Positions 16,254-28,526 of a stretch of 64,000 nt of DNA are shown here, one piece after another. The notes beneath the pieces were generated by a model. The model did no database searches. It was not told the origin of the DNA and saw nothing but the letters and a program-made list of their open reading frames with translations. Positions within the stretch are counted from its first letter, which is position 1; each line of letters begins with the position of its first letter. The position numbers and the translations under genes were made by a program. The stretch spans positions 310,001 through 374,000 of the forward strand of contig NZ_JAWLAR010000001.1 in NCBI RefSeq assembly GCF_041395345.1, in the 5' to 3' direction. This DNA is from Dokdonella sp041395345 (GTDB taxonomy: Bacteria > Pseudomonadota > Gammaproteobacteria > Xanthomonadales > Rhodanobacteraceae).

Positions 16254-17629
16254 CTATTCATCAATACCACTCGCTCCACCCTGATGCCGAAAACGCTGCT
16301 GGCGCAGCCGGCAAGCCAGGACATAAAGAACTACCAGCGACAAGAGCGCAATGATGATCGACACCCATTCGGCACTGCTCAGGGTGAACAGGATCGCGAT
16401 CATGGCCAGCGAACCGAGCGCAGGAATCAGCGCGCCTCCCGGCAGCAGCATCGGTATGCCGCCACTGCGCGATACACGCTTCTGCGCAAACCAGGTCGCC
16501 GAGCAGACGCCAAGATAGAGCAGGCAGATCGCTCCGCCCGAAATCAGCGCCAGGGCTTCGGAATTTCCGACCAGGGCCAAGCCGCAGGCGATCACGCCGT
16601 GGCTGATGATGGCCAGCAGGGGGGACGCGGTAGTGCGCCGTCACTCGACCGTAGGCCGACGGCAGGTAGCCGTCGCGACCGAGTGCATAGAGTAAGCGCG
16701 AAGAAGCCAGCAGATTTCCCATCAGAAACCCGGTCATCGAGACACCGGCGGTGATCAGCAACACCACAAGGCCGGGTGCCAGGTCATGGCCCCTGCGGTA
16801 TCGGCAATCGGTGCAGTACTCCAGACGCCGACCGAGACACCCAGCACACCCTGGGTCACGATCTGGATGCCCATGCCTGAAGGACAACCACCAGAATTGC
16901 GGCGATGGTCGCGCGCGGCACGCTGCGCGCGGGATCACGCAGTTCGCCCGAAGGGGATCAGTGCGGTTTCCATGCCCGAGTAGGCAAACATGACCGGCAC
17001 CATCGCCGCGCCAAGAGTGGTCCAGGGATGGAATCGTGATCAGCTCACCTGGGTCCAGTCGACGAACAGCGAGCCCAGGGTCGCGAGGAGGAACAGGGGT
17101 GTCAGCTTGAGCGTCGCAAGCACGGTAATCGCACGCGCGCCGAGCTTGACGCCGAACGCATTGAGCAGGACCAGCAGGGAGAACACCACGACCAGGAACA
17201 GACTGCGCCAGCCCGTCTCTCGAACTGTGGCCAGGCGCGCGCAACCTGCAGTACCAGCGCCGACGCCACGCCACCACTGGAGGAGACATTGCAGATCCAC
17301 ATCAAGGAGGCGCCCGCGATGAATCCTGAAAACGGGCCGAATGTTGCGGTCACATGGGTATAAGGGTCCGCCCGGTGGTGGATACGCGGCTGCCGATTGC
17401 GGCAAAGCACAGGGCCGACCGGAACGATCACGACGGCGCCGGCAAGAAAGGCGATCGGTGCCGAGCTGCCCATGCGCGTGGCGAGGATGGCCGGCAGCAT
17501 GAAGATGCCTGCGCCGACGATGATGTTGATGATGGCGGCGCCGAGTGCGATTCCGCCAACCGCACGGATCAGCGCGGACTCGCCTTCCAGGCTTGCGTGA
17601 TCGCGTGAGTGCGAAGCGTCTGAGGTCAT
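16254..17629 (-). CDS. APC-superfamily amino-acid permease, frame-disrupted
   Basis: Start ATG at 17629 gives MTSDASHSRDHASLEGE, then the first membrane helix with the APC substrate motif 'GAAIINIIVGAGIFMLPA'. Further helices are readable in changing frames: 'FSGFIAGASLMWICNVSS', 'LLVLLNAFGVKLGARAITVLATLKL', 'GVSMTGFLMGNLLASSRLLYALGRDGYLP' and the final part 'SIIIALLSLVVLYVLACRLRQQ' ending at 16254. About 450 aa and 12 helices expected. The family imports amino acids with protons or by exchange; the conserved G-[AV]-G-I-F signature supports this, but substrate is not predictable. At least four frame changes. Divergent from the small exported protein at 17853. Confidence 0.8.
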
Positions 17630-17852
17630 GCGGGCCGGCTCTCGAAGGGTTTCGGCAGCGTGCCACAGATTCGCGTACGGGCGGGATCGCATCGCCGACG
17701 GAGCCTGCGGACTGGTTTTCGTGCCGAATCTCGCGCCGGCAATGCCAACAGGTTGGCGGTTGCATCCGCGACCTGCTCAACGGTGGCCGCACAGTCGACT
17801 GTCTAGGCTGGTTGCGTGACCTGCGGGTCGCACCCCTGACAAAGGAGAAGAC

Positions 17853-18418
17853 ATGGTCAAGAAGATACCCGGTGTAGTTGTCGTGGCAGCGCTGTTTGGC
17901 AGCCCGCTTCCCCGTTTTGCAACCGAAGCGACGTCCAAACGGATTTCCTCCGGCACAGAATGCTTGAGCTACCGCTCCAGGGCCCGACCTGGCGTCCGAC
18001 GGAAGCGCCGCACCTTCAGGAGGCACCCAGTACCTGTTTCTCGCGGGCTCTGCATTCACGCCGCGGACCAGCAGTCTTAAGACGGTCAGCTATCCGGGCA
18101 GCGGTTGCAGCTTCCGGACAACGCGCTGACCACAAGTCTCGAACTGCCCGAAGTGCAGTCCAGGGCGTGCGCCTCTACTACTACAACAACGGCTTGCCAA
18201 CAGCGTCGGCTTGTTCCTGACTGACTGCCTATACCGGCGCTGGCGGCACGAGTGACCTGCTCACCGGCAGTTCGTCGGAAGACACCGGCTATGCAACCAG
18301 GTACTTCGCGGCGTCGACTCCCCTGTCCATCGACTATGCCGGGCAGTCGTATGTACTGACGGCAACGATGAATTCCGGCCAGCGCCGCTGCGGCATGCGC
18401 GTGTTCTGGCCACCGTAA
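17853..18418 (+). CDS. Exported protein of unknown function, tandem paralogue 1, frame-disrupted
   Basis: Strong ribosome site AAAGGAG at 17841-17847 before ATG 17853; signal peptide MVKKIPGVVVVAALFGSPLP. Mature part, read across frames: 'QYLFLAGSAFTPRTSSLKTVSYPGSGCSF', 'GVRLYYYNNG', 'DYAGQSYVLTATMNSGQRRCGMRVFWPP' ending at the TAA 18416-18418. It shares the pattern 'AGSAF-P...T-SYPG-GC' and 'VRLYY' with the next gene, so the two are paralogues arranged head to tail. About 185 aa if intact. No family known to me. Confidence 0.6.
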
Positions 18419-18430
18419 GGGAGCTTGACC

Positions 18431-19036
18431 ATGACCATCAACAGGGTTACTCCACTGCGACGTATCTGCGCTGTCCGCCGCCTGGCTGGGATTGCTGATT
18501 GCCTCGTTTGCCCTTCCGGCTGTCGCCGCACCGGCGATCACCCGGTCGATCCGCACTCAGCGCAGTCGGCCCAGGCCGACCAGCCCGCAGGCACCCTGTT
18601 CGGCTATCTGTGGATTGCCGGATCAGCCTTTCATCCACTCGGTAACGCGACCACCTACAGCTATCCGGGCAACGGTTGCATCTCCAGACCGGCGGCACTG
18701 ACAACCGGTTCGCACACAAGGTGGTGTTGCCCGAGCACCCTCGTGCGCTACCTGCGTCTCTACTCACTTCGACGATTCGACCGGTACGGTAACCGCATAC
18801 TTCACCAGCTACGACGGGCGGGCAATTTCGTCGAACATGCCAGCGTCGGCTCCAGCAACGGGGCAGGTGGCTACGGTACCAGCCTGTCACCGCTGTTCAG
18901 CTACGAAGTCGACCCGTTTGGCGCAGCCATCAACGTTGTCGCTAATCTCGGTGATCAGAACACCAGCACGCTCCTTTGGCGTTCGAATCGCCTATGATGC
19001 GCCGATCACGGATCGGATCTTTGCCGACGACCCTGA
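18431..19036 (+). CDS. Exported protein of unknown function, tandem paralogue 2, frame-disrupted
   Basis: ATG 18431 with GGGAG at 18419-18423; signal peptide approximately 'LGLLIASFALPAVAA'. Then 'GYLWIAGSAFHPLGNATTYSYPGNGC', 'VRYLRLYFDDSTGTVTAYFTSYDG', 'GNFVEHASVGSSNGAGGYGTSL' and 'FGVRIAYDAPITDRIFADD' near 19010-19030, where TGA at 19034-19036 is one frame away. 'DRIFADD' resembles the start of the [IL]FADGFE tail found on other exported proteins here, but it is incomplete. About 195 aa. Function unknown. Confidence 0.55.
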
Positions 19037-19228
19037 CCGATACCGCTGTAGCAGGAATCTTCAGGAGAACGAGATCGAGTCGCCTACTATGCGATTACAA
19101 CTGCGGGCGCCGGGCTCGATCTTTCCTGAACCTGAACCGGTGGAAGCCCTGCATGACTTTCGGGCTTGTCTGTTCGAGCGATCGGCCTGTTATTGAACTC
19201 GCAAGTATTGAATTAGACGGGTTCAGGC

Positions 19229-20776
19229 ATGAGTGCTTACAGTTTCGCGCCTCGGATCGACCGGTCCGGCGGGCGCGCTATTACTCGTCAACACGGTCGC
19301 CCAGCAGACCGGCTTGCTGATCGCTGCCCTGGCATTTTCCAGCGGATGTGCGGTCGGACCGGACTTTCGCGCGCCGGTGCTGCCCGACAACGCGGGCTAC
19401 CGGACCGACGACCTGCCGAGGTCGACAGTATCCGCCGGGCACCCACCGGCGCGGCGCAACGTCTGGTCGAAGGCGCTCAGGTTCCGGCTCGATGGTGGGA
19501 GAGTTTTGCCAGCGCAGGCTGAATCGCCGCGTCGAGCAGGCCTTCGCCAACAGCCCGGATATCGCCTCGGCCCAGGCGGCACTGCGCCAGGCCGTGGCGC
19601 AATCCGACGTCGCCAGGGCGGTCTGTTTCCTTCGGTCGATGCGGCAGCAGGTGCCAACCGGCAGGAGAGTCCGTTCTCGACCGGGCCGGTCTCCGGTTCC
19701 GCCTCGCCTTACACGATCTACAACGCGTCGATTGATGTCGGCTACACGCTTGACCTGTTTGGCGGCGTGCGCCGCTCGGTCGGGCGCAAGACACGATCCC
19801 GCCGACCTTCAGCGCTACCAGTTGCAGGGCACTTATCTGAGTCTTGCTGCCAACGTCGTGACCACGAGCATTCGTGAAGCTTCGCTGCGCGCGGGCAAAT
19901 CCTCGCCAACAGGGAGATCACCCGCATCTATCAAACTGAGCTACCGATTGACCGATCGCCAGTACGAGACCGGCGTGAAGTCCCAGGGTGATGTGCTGTT
20001 CGCTCGCAGCCGAACGGCAGCGGCGCGGTGCGCAGTTGCCGACCCTGAGCAAGCTGCTGGCGCAGACCCAGACCCAATTGGCCGTCTATCTCCGGACGGT
20101 TCCCTCCGAAGACCGAATTTGAAGCCCTGACCCTGGATGATCTGCAACTGCCGCTCGAGGGTGCCGGTCAGCCTGCCGTCGGCACCGTGGTGCGTGCACG
20201 ACCTGACGTACTTGCAGCCGAAGCCAGCCTGCACCAGGCCACGGCAGCAGTCGGTATCGCCACCGCCAACCTGTTCCCGAATATCGTGCTGTCCGCATCG
20301 CTCGGGTCGCAGGCACTGGAACGCGGCGACCTGTTTGGTGGCAACAGCGAAGCCTGGAGCATGGTCTGAACCTGCTCCAGCCGATCTTTCGCGGCGGCAG
20401 CCTGCGTGCGCGAAGCGCGCGGCCGAAGCAGGACTGGACCAGGCGTCCGCCGACTATCGAAGCGCACCATGCTGACCGCATTCCAGAACGTCGCCGACGC
20501 TTCTGCGCGCGCTGGAGCTCGATGCCGAGCCTTGCCTCGCGCAGCTGCGCTCGAGGCCACTGCGGATAGCCTGGCCATCGCCCGTCGCCAATACGAAGAC
20601 GGGTCGGTCGGCTACCTGCAAGTGCTGATCGAATCGCGGCTGTTCGAACAGGCACGCGTTCTCATCATCGAGGCGCGTGCCAATCGCTGCCCGCACCGAC
20701 GGCCGCGGGTACCTTCCTCGGCAGCGCTGGCACCGAGGCAAGTCGGCCGGTTCCCGATCGACACTGCGTCACCTGA
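19229..20776 (+). CDS. RND efflux outer-membrane lipoprotein (NodT/OprM family), frame-disrupted
   Basis: The lipobox segment reads LLIAALAFSSGCAVGPDFRAP, the typical 'C-x-V-G-P-D-[FY]-x-x-P' start of OprM/NodT proteins. Downstream pieces match the two-repeat TolC-like fold: 'ANSPDIASAQAALRQAVAQS', 'ASIDVGYTLDLFGGVRRSV', 'LPLEGAGQPAVGTVVRARPDVLAAEASLHQA' and 'ANLFPNIVLSASLGSQALERGDLF', then 'NLLQPIFRGGSLRAKR' and 'RRQYEDGSVGYLQVLIESR'. About 490 aa. The start is uncertain because of a frame change in the signal peptide. It precedes the adaptor and pump genes; together they make a complete tripartite efflux system, here with the channel gene first. Confidence 0.85.
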
Positions 20777-20885
20777 GCATCGTTCATTGCCAGACATGCA
20801 ACATCGAACAAAACCATTCCCGGCGTATCGGTTCGCTGCCTCCCAGGCGGCTTCCGATACCCATTCATCGAACAATGGACTGCGC

Positions 20886-22050
20886 ATGAAGACGCGCAAC
20901 GAACGCAAGCCCAGCACGACCAAGCGCATGATCATCATGGTTGGAATCGTCGGCCTTCTGCTTCCGCGCTGATCCGGCTGGAACATTCTTGCTTAAGGTC
21001 GCGGGCTGACCCGCAGCCAATATGCCGGTGCCGCCGCAGACGGTGACCTCCATGAAGGTGACGACCCAGTCCTGGCAGCCCGAGCAGAGCAGTGTCGGAT
21101 CGCTGCGTGCCGTCAGGGGCGGACGCGCCGATGTCGGCGGCGTGGTGACCGCGGTGAAGGCAGGATCCAGGCCAGCAGGTCGAGGAAGGCTGAACGCTGA
21201 TCGAACTCAATGCCGATGACATCGTCGCCGAGCGACGCCCAGCTCGAAAGCCAACGCCGCCTTGCTCAAACTCAATCTGGACCGGGCCTGAAAGCAGCTT
21301 TCCTACAAGGGCATCAGCCAGGCCGAAGTCGACACCGCGGAAGCCAGCACCACCATAGACAGCCGTTGCCGGTGTCAGTCAGCAGCAGGCCTTGATCGAC
21401 AAGCGCCAGTTGAGGGCGCCGTTCAGCGGCCGCATCGGCATCATCAGCCTGACGCCCGGCAGCTATGTAAGAGCGGGCGATCGGTGGTCACCCTGCAGCG
21501 ACTCGATCCCGTACTCGTCGACCTGAACGTGCCGCAGGACAAGCTCGGCGAGATCAAGACGGGTCAGGCAGTGGTGCTGTCGCTGGACTCGTTTCCCGAT
21601 CACCCCTTTCTCGGCGAGGTCACCGCGATCAGCCCGAAACTTGATCCTGCCACGCGCAATGCCCAGGTCGAAGCCAGCGTACCCAACCCGGAGGAATTGC
21701 TTAAGCCCGGCATGTTCGCGAGAGTCGCCGTGCAGGTCGGCGAGCAAGAAATCCTATCTGACCCTGCCGCAGTCGGCGATTACCTTCAATCCGTATGGCG
21801 AAACCGTTTTCCTGGTCAAGCCATCGACCGGCAAGGGCGCGGACGGCAGGTCAACCTGCCGTCCGCGCAGTCGGTGTTCGTCACGACCGGAGCCAAGCGT
21901 GGCGATCAGATCAACGTGCTCAGTGGCATCAAGGGAAGGCGATGAAGTCGTTACCAGCGGGCAGCTGAAGATCAAGAACGGAACGCCGGTGATCATCGAC
22001 AACAGCAGCATGCCGCCCGACGACGCAGACCCGACTCCCAAGAAAAGTGA
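20886..22050 (+). CDS. RND efflux periplasmic adaptor (membrane fusion protein), frame-disrupted
   Basis: ATG 20886 begins MKTRNERKPSTTKRMIIMVG with an N-terminal membrane anchor. Later pieces carry the hairpin and lipoyl/beta-barrel parts: 'KQLSYKGISQAEVDTAEAST', 'LIDKRQLRAPFSGRIGIISLTPGSYV' (lipoyl half-motif), and 'LDPVLVDLNVPQDKLGEIKTGQ' with 'ISPKLDPATRNAQVEASVPN' and 'LLKPGMFARVAVQVG'. It ends near 22050 (PTPKK then TGA in the adjacent frame). About 380 aa. The adaptor joins the inner-membrane pump to the outer-membrane channel. The 'L-K-P-G-M-F' motif is characteristic of MexA/MexH-type adaptors. Confidence 0.85.
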
Positions 22051-22140
22051 TCGAGCGGCACCGGCATTCGAACATGATCGTTTCAATGCCTGTCCTCGAA
22101 TGCAGCTCGCGTCAGTCCTCACCAAACATAGCGAACATCC

Positions 22141-25100
22141 ATGAAATTCACTGACACCTTCATCAACAAACCGGTTTGGGCCATCGTCGTCAGCCTGATC
22201 ATTCTTGTGCTCGGCCTGCGCTCGGTCATCGACATGAGCGTGCGCCAGTTTCAGACCGAGAATGCCGTGGTTACCGTGACTACGGTCTACTACGGTGCCG
22301 ATGCACAAACCGTCGCAGCTCATCACCCAGCCGCTGGAATCAGCGATTGCCCAGGCACAGGGCATCGACTATCTGTCGTCATCGAGCCAGAGCGGCGTGT
22401 CTTCGATCACAGCCACGCTCAAGCTCAGCTACGACTCCAACCGTGCACTCACCGAAATCCAGACACAGATCAGGTGCGGTGACCAATCAGTTGCCGCCGC
22501 AGGCCAGCAGCCGGTGATCACGGTGCAGGTGGGCCAGACCACCTCACGGCGACCGCCGGCTTCTACAGCGAGACTCTTCCGACCAACAACATCACTGACT
22601 ACGACGTGCGCGTGGTCGAAGCCGCAGCTCGATTCCTTCGAAGGCGTGCAGGGCTGTGATCGGTGGCCGCCCAGTTCGCCCTGCGAGCGTGGCTGGACCC
22701 GGTGCGCATGGCAGCCCAAGGGCGTGACGGCCGCTGATGTGTCGCAGGCCCTGGTGCAGCAACTATCTTGCTGCCGTTGGCGCGACCAGGGGCAATTCCG
22801 GTCACCGGTGCGTGACCGCCGCCACCGATCTGCATTCCGGTGGACGAGTTCCCGCAAGCTTGCGGTGAGATCGCAAGGATGGCGCAGTCGTGCGCCTGGA
22901 AGATGTCGCCAATGTCGTGCTGGGTGCCGAGGACTACAACTCCTTCGTCGCCATCAACGGCAAGCAGTCGGTGTTCATCGGAATCAACGCCGCGCCGGAC
23001 GCCAACGTGCTGGATGTCGCCGAGCGTGTTCGCAATGTATTCCCGGAGATCGAGGCGCAGCTGCCGAGCCGGCCTGGAAGGAAAGATCGCCTACGACGCC
23101 ACCGACTGTCACCACCTCGATCGACGAAGTCATTACGACCCTGGTCGAAGCGCTGGTGATCCGTGACTCGTGATCTTCCTGTTCATGGGCAGTATCCGCG
23201 CCGTGATGATCCCGGTCATCGCGATGCCCTTGTCGCTGATCGGCGCTTTCTTCGTGATGCTCGTGCTTGGCTACACGATCAACTGATTACTCTGCTTGCG
23301 TTGGTGCTTTCCATTGGTCTGGTCGTTGACGACGCCATCATTGTGGTCGAGAACGTGGACCGCCATATCACCGAGAAGGCAAGACGTTACCGCTGCAGGC
23401 AGCCCTTGTCGCCGCGCGCGAGCTGACCGGTCCCATCTTTCGCGATGACGATTGTACTGATAGCAGTGTACGTGCCGATCGGATTCCGGGGCGGCCTGAC
23501 CGGTGCGCTGTTCACCGAGTTCGCCTTTACGCTCGCTGGCGCCGTCACGGTCTCGGCCATCATCGCTCTGTGCTGAGCCCGATGATGTGTTCGCGCTTCC
23601 CTCAGGCCGACCCATGAGGCAACCGCCTGGTCGCCTTCATCGATCGCCAGTTCGATCGCCTACACTCGAGCTACCAGCGTCGTCTGCACGGTACGCTCGA
23701 TACCTGGATCGTGATGGTTGTCATGGGCGGGATGATCTTTGCCGGTACCGTGTTTCTGTTCATGAACTCGCAGTCCGAGCTGGCCCCGCAGAAAGACCAG
23801 GGAATCGTCATCGGCGTTGCCACGGCGCTCCCAATACGGCGCCGGCCGAGATCAAGAAGGTGATGGCGCAGATGCGAGATACCGCGAGCATCCCCGAGGT
23901 CAAGCCGAACCTTCCAGTTCACCGGATTTGCCGGTCCGACTTCGGTGGCTGACCGGTGCCAAGCTGGTGCCGTGGAGCGAGCGCTCGCGCGGCGCGAAAT
24001 TCGGCAGGGCTGCAACAGAAATGGGGCGCAATGGCGTCGACCAATGCCTTCGCATTCCAGTTTCCGTCATTGCCGGGTGCGCAGGGCCAGCCGGTCGAGG
24101 GTCCGTAATGTCGACTACCGAACCGTTCGAGAATCTTTGGTATCGAAAAACGTCCTCGACAAGCTCAAGAAACGGCGGCAGGATTCTGGTTTGTCGATAT
24201 GGACCTGAAGATCGACAAGCCGCAGGCTACACGCTCGAAGTGGACCGCGACATGGTCACTGCGCTGGGCCTGACCCAGGCCGACGTAGGCTCCTCACTCG
24301 GTGCAGCGCTGGGCGGCGGCTACGTCAACTACTTCTCGATTGGCGGGCGCTCCTATCGCGTCATTCCGCAGGTGCTGCAAAGGTTGGCTCAATCCCGACC
24401 AGGTGCTGGACTATTACATTCGCGCGGCCGATGGCTCGCTGGTCCAGGCATCGACCGTTGCCAGCATCAAGGACACGGTTGTGCCGCAGTCCCCTGACCC
24501 GATTCCAACAGCTCAACTCGGTCACGTTCTCCGGTGTTCCCTCGGTCACCCAGGGTGAAGGTATCGAACTGGTCCGCAACACCATTCGCGAGATCGCGCC
24601 TTCGGTTACCAGGTGGACTACAGCGCAGCGGCCAGGCGCGCCAATTATGGCCGAAACCGGTGGATTCGCATGACCCTGCTGTTCGCCGTGATCATCGTCA
24701 CCTGGCCCTGGCCGCGCAGTTCAACAGCTTGCGTGATCCGATCGTGATCCTCGTGTCGGTGCCGATGGCCATGTTCGGGCGATGATCTTCATCAATCACC
24801 CTGCTGCCGGGTTTCGTCGGCATGGGCGCTCTCTCATCGCTGGGCGACTTCGCTCAACATCTACACTCCAGGTCGGTCTGGTTACGCTGATGGGCCTGAT
24901 CTCAAAGCATGGCATTCTCATTGTCGAATTCGCCAATGGTGCAGCGCGCCGGCAAGACCAAACGCGAGGCCATCGAGCAGGCCGCGGCAACGCGGTGCGC
25001 CCGATCCTGATGACCACGGCCGCGATGGTGCTCGGCGTGATGCCTCTGGTGATGCGACCAGCGCCGGGGCCGCTGGTCGGTCAACATGGGCCTGGTCATT

Positions 25101-25242
25101 ACCACGGGCCTGACCATCGGCACACTGTTCACCCTGTTCATGGTGCCGGCCTTCTATCTGTTGCTGGCTCAGGATCACCATGGCGAGTCGGTCAAAGCGG
25201 CTGGAGGACGATGCACCCGCAGCGCAGCCTGCGGCCCACTGA
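22141..25242 (+). CDS. RND (HAE1-type) efflux pump inner-membrane subunit, frame-disrupted
   Basis: ATG 22141: MKFTDTFINKPVWAIVVSL, the standard N-terminus of MexF/AcrB-type pumps with the first membrane helix. Pieces across frames include 'SSSSQSGVSSITATLKL', 'VRLEDVANVVLGAEDYNSF', 'LLALVLSIGLVVDDAIIVVENVDRHI' (the helix IV region with the paired Asp proton-relay residues), 'ALGLTQADVGSSLGAALGGGYVNYF' and 'GLISKHGILIVEFAN'. The last piece reads 'FMVPAFYLLLAQDHHGES' and then, after removal of one extra A in gtcaaagcgg, ends at TGA 25240-25242. About 1030 aa. Around a dozen or more frame changes. Substrate range unknown. Confidence 0.87.
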
Positions 25243-25316
25243 ATCGGGACACGGCCGCGCACGGCCGGTCCCTGCATGCACAATCGGATGCACGCGCCCC
25301 GAAGTAGAATGCGCAG

Positions 25317-26150
25317 ATGAATCCGAACGTCCACGATTCGCCGCTGGAAAGACGGCAGCCGGCAGTGCCATTACGACCCGGCTCTGCTGTTTCCGATTCC
25401 GCGTGCAGGCGGTCGCGAGGCGCTGGGCATCGGTAATGTGCTGCCCTTCGACGGCGTCGATTTCTGGAATGCCTATGAACATCCTGGCTCGACGCACGCG
25501 GCAAGCCCTGCGTGGCGATCGGCGAGCTGCGCGTGCCCTGCACTACGCCGAACCTGATCGAATCGAAGTCGCTCAAGCTCTATTTCAACAGTTTCAACCA
25601 GCATCGTTGCGATTCGCCGGAGAATTCACGCCAGACCCTTGCTCGCGACCTGTCGGCTGCCGCGGGCGCCGCCGTGGGTGTGCGACTGCAAGATCGGATA
25701 CGGTCGAGAGCGGAATGCTGCGCTCGCTGGGCGGTGAATGCATCGATGCGCTGGAGATCAGCGTCGACTACCAGGCCGCCGAACGCCGGCTACCTGACGA
25801 CCAGCGAAACACAAACCGAAGAGATCCTGGTGTCGCATCTGCTCAAGTCAATTGTCCGGTGACGGGCCAGCCCGACTGGGCCAGCGTGCAGATTGCTGCC
25901 TATGCCGGCGCGAAAATGGATCGCGAGGGCTTGCTGCGCCTGTCTGGTTTCCTTCCGCAACCGCGACGACTTTCATGAACAGTGTGTCGAAGAGCGGATG
26001 TTCGTTGATCTGCTGGAACGCTGCAGGCCGCAATGGCTGACGGTCCAGGCCCGCTACACGCGACGCGGCGGCATCGACATCAACCCCTGGCGCAGCAATC
26101 GAAAGAGAACGCCACGGCCGACAATCCGCGCCAGCCACGCGCCAATATAA
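25317..26150 (+). CDS. queF: NADPH-dependent 7-cyano-7-deazaguanine reductase QueF, frame-disrupted
   Basis: QueF reduces preQ0 to preQ1 in queuosine biosynthesis. Family signatures, in several frames: 'CVAIGELRVPCTTPNLIESKSLKLYFNSFNQ' region (25.5-25.6 kb; only part is quoted here in one frame), 'DALEISVDYQ', 'NAGYLTTSETQTEEILVSHLLKS', the catalytic-Cys motif NCPVTGQPDWASVQI (about 25.85 kb), 'FRNRDDFHEQCVEERMFVDLLER', and 'YTRRGGIDINPWRSN' at the C-terminus. The two-domain length of about 275 aa is that of the gammaproteobacterial YqcD type. The end is approximate (26.10-26.15 kb). The catalytic and substrate residues survive, which argues for sequence error rather than gene decay. Confidence 0.85.
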
Positions 26151-26270
26151 GGGCCATCGGACGGGTTGAACACGGCGTAACTACTGTTCACATCCGGCCG
26201 CCGGAAAAACGTTTCTTAACGCCGACTCCGGTGTACCTTGGGCGCCTGTTTCGCTTTGGAGATGACCACG

Positions 26271-26583
26271 ATGTCCAATGACCCCAAGAAGCGGACTTTT
26301 CCAATGTGAAAAGCGGCAGCGAATCAACCGCCAAGCCGGCCCCGGAAAAACCCGATTTCGGCAATGTCAGCGGCGTGGCCTCGACCGCGCCCGTCATTGA
26401 ATCGGCCAGCACGGTGCAGACCTATACGGTCACACGCGGCGACACACTGTCCGGGATTGCCAGAGTTCTACGGCAAGGCCAGCCAGTGGCGCGTGATCTG
26501 CCAAGCCAATACCGACCGCATCAACCAATCCCGACCTGATCCAGATTGGACAGGTGCTCAAGATTCCAGTTGCCAAACCCTGA
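26271..26583 (+). CDS. Small LysM-domain protein, frame-disrupted
   Basis: ATG 26271 with GGAG at 26258-26261. The N-terminal half has two short related blocks, 'ADFSNVKSGSES' and 'PDFGNVSGVAST', then one LysM domain: 'YTVTRGDTLSGIAR', 'FYGKASQWRVICQANTDRI' and 'LIQIGQVLKIPVAKP' ending at TGA 26581-26583. About 103 aa. LysM binds peptidoglycan or chitin. The layout resembles the LysM half of YgaU/Kbp-like proteins but no BON domain is present. No signal peptide is evident, so its location is unclear. Two single-base frame changes lie near 26289 and 26464. Confidence 0.75.
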
Positions 26584-26599
26584 TCAAGGAGATCACACC

Positions 26600-27096
26600 A
26601 TGAAAATCACACCCTTTGCGCCTGCACTTCTGGTCCTGGGCATCGCCGTTGGCTTGTCCGCCTGTGGCAAGAAGGAAGAAGCCCCCGCACCGGTTGTCGC
26701 GCCGGCGCCAGCCCGCTGTCGAAACCGCGCCGCCGCCGGCTCCGGTTGCTGAAGCGGTCACTTTTTCCAGGCTTTCACTTGGCAATGCCGTCGATGCAAA
26801 ACCAGGCGGTAGGCCGCTCCCGCCACGACTTCCTTTGCGCCCACCGACACCGTCTACGCGGCCGTCGAGACCACGGGTGCGGCACCGAACGCCGCCATTG
26901 TGGCGCGCTGGACCTACAGTGACGGCCAGCTCGTTGATGAAACCAGCCAGTCGATCGCACCCGATGGTGCGGCCACGACGACCTTCCATATCGCCAAGCC
27001 GGACGGTTTTCCGGAGAGGGCAGCTACAAGGTCGACATCATGATCGACGGCGCTCCGGTTGCCAGCCAGAGCTTCGAAGTCAAGGCTCCCATGTAA
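26600..27096 (+). CDS. Small lipoprotein of unknown function, frame-disrupted
   Basis: ATG 26600 with AAGGAG 10 bases upstream. Signal peptide with lipobox LSAC (MKITPFAPALLVLGIAVGLSAC), then a Pro/Ala-rich linker ('APAPVVAPAPA'). The C-terminal half reads 'FAPTDTVYAAVETTGAAPNA' and 'ARWTYSDGQLVDETSQSIAP', 'TFHIAKPDGFPEGSYKVDIM' and 'PVASQSFEVKAPM', a beta-sandwich-like module often seen in xanthomonad lipoproteins. About 165 aa if intact. It follows the LysM gene by 16 bp and may be co-transcribed; a strong hairpin ends the unit. Confidence 0.7.
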
Positions 27097-27121
27097 GCTT
27101 GCGACGCCAGCAACAAGACCG

Positions 27122-27151
27122 AACGAGGCGCGGAAAGATCCGCGCCTCGTT
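27122..27151 (+). terminator. Intrinsic terminator after the lipoprotein gene
   Basis: Perfect 13-bp stem (27122-27134 with 27139-27151), 4-base loop AAGA, followed by a short T-containing tract. It separates the LysM/lipoprotein unit from icd. Confidence 0.8.
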
Positions 27152-27279
27152 TGCTGGATCAAGGCAACGCCGATCAAGTGGCGCCATCGGCACAATCCGG
27201 CGACAATAGCCAGCCCAGCGCGCAGTACTTGCACCTCCAGGCGGGTCCGCGGCGCTCCCCGATCATCTACGGAACTTTC

Positions 27280-28526
<1,247 letters not shown>

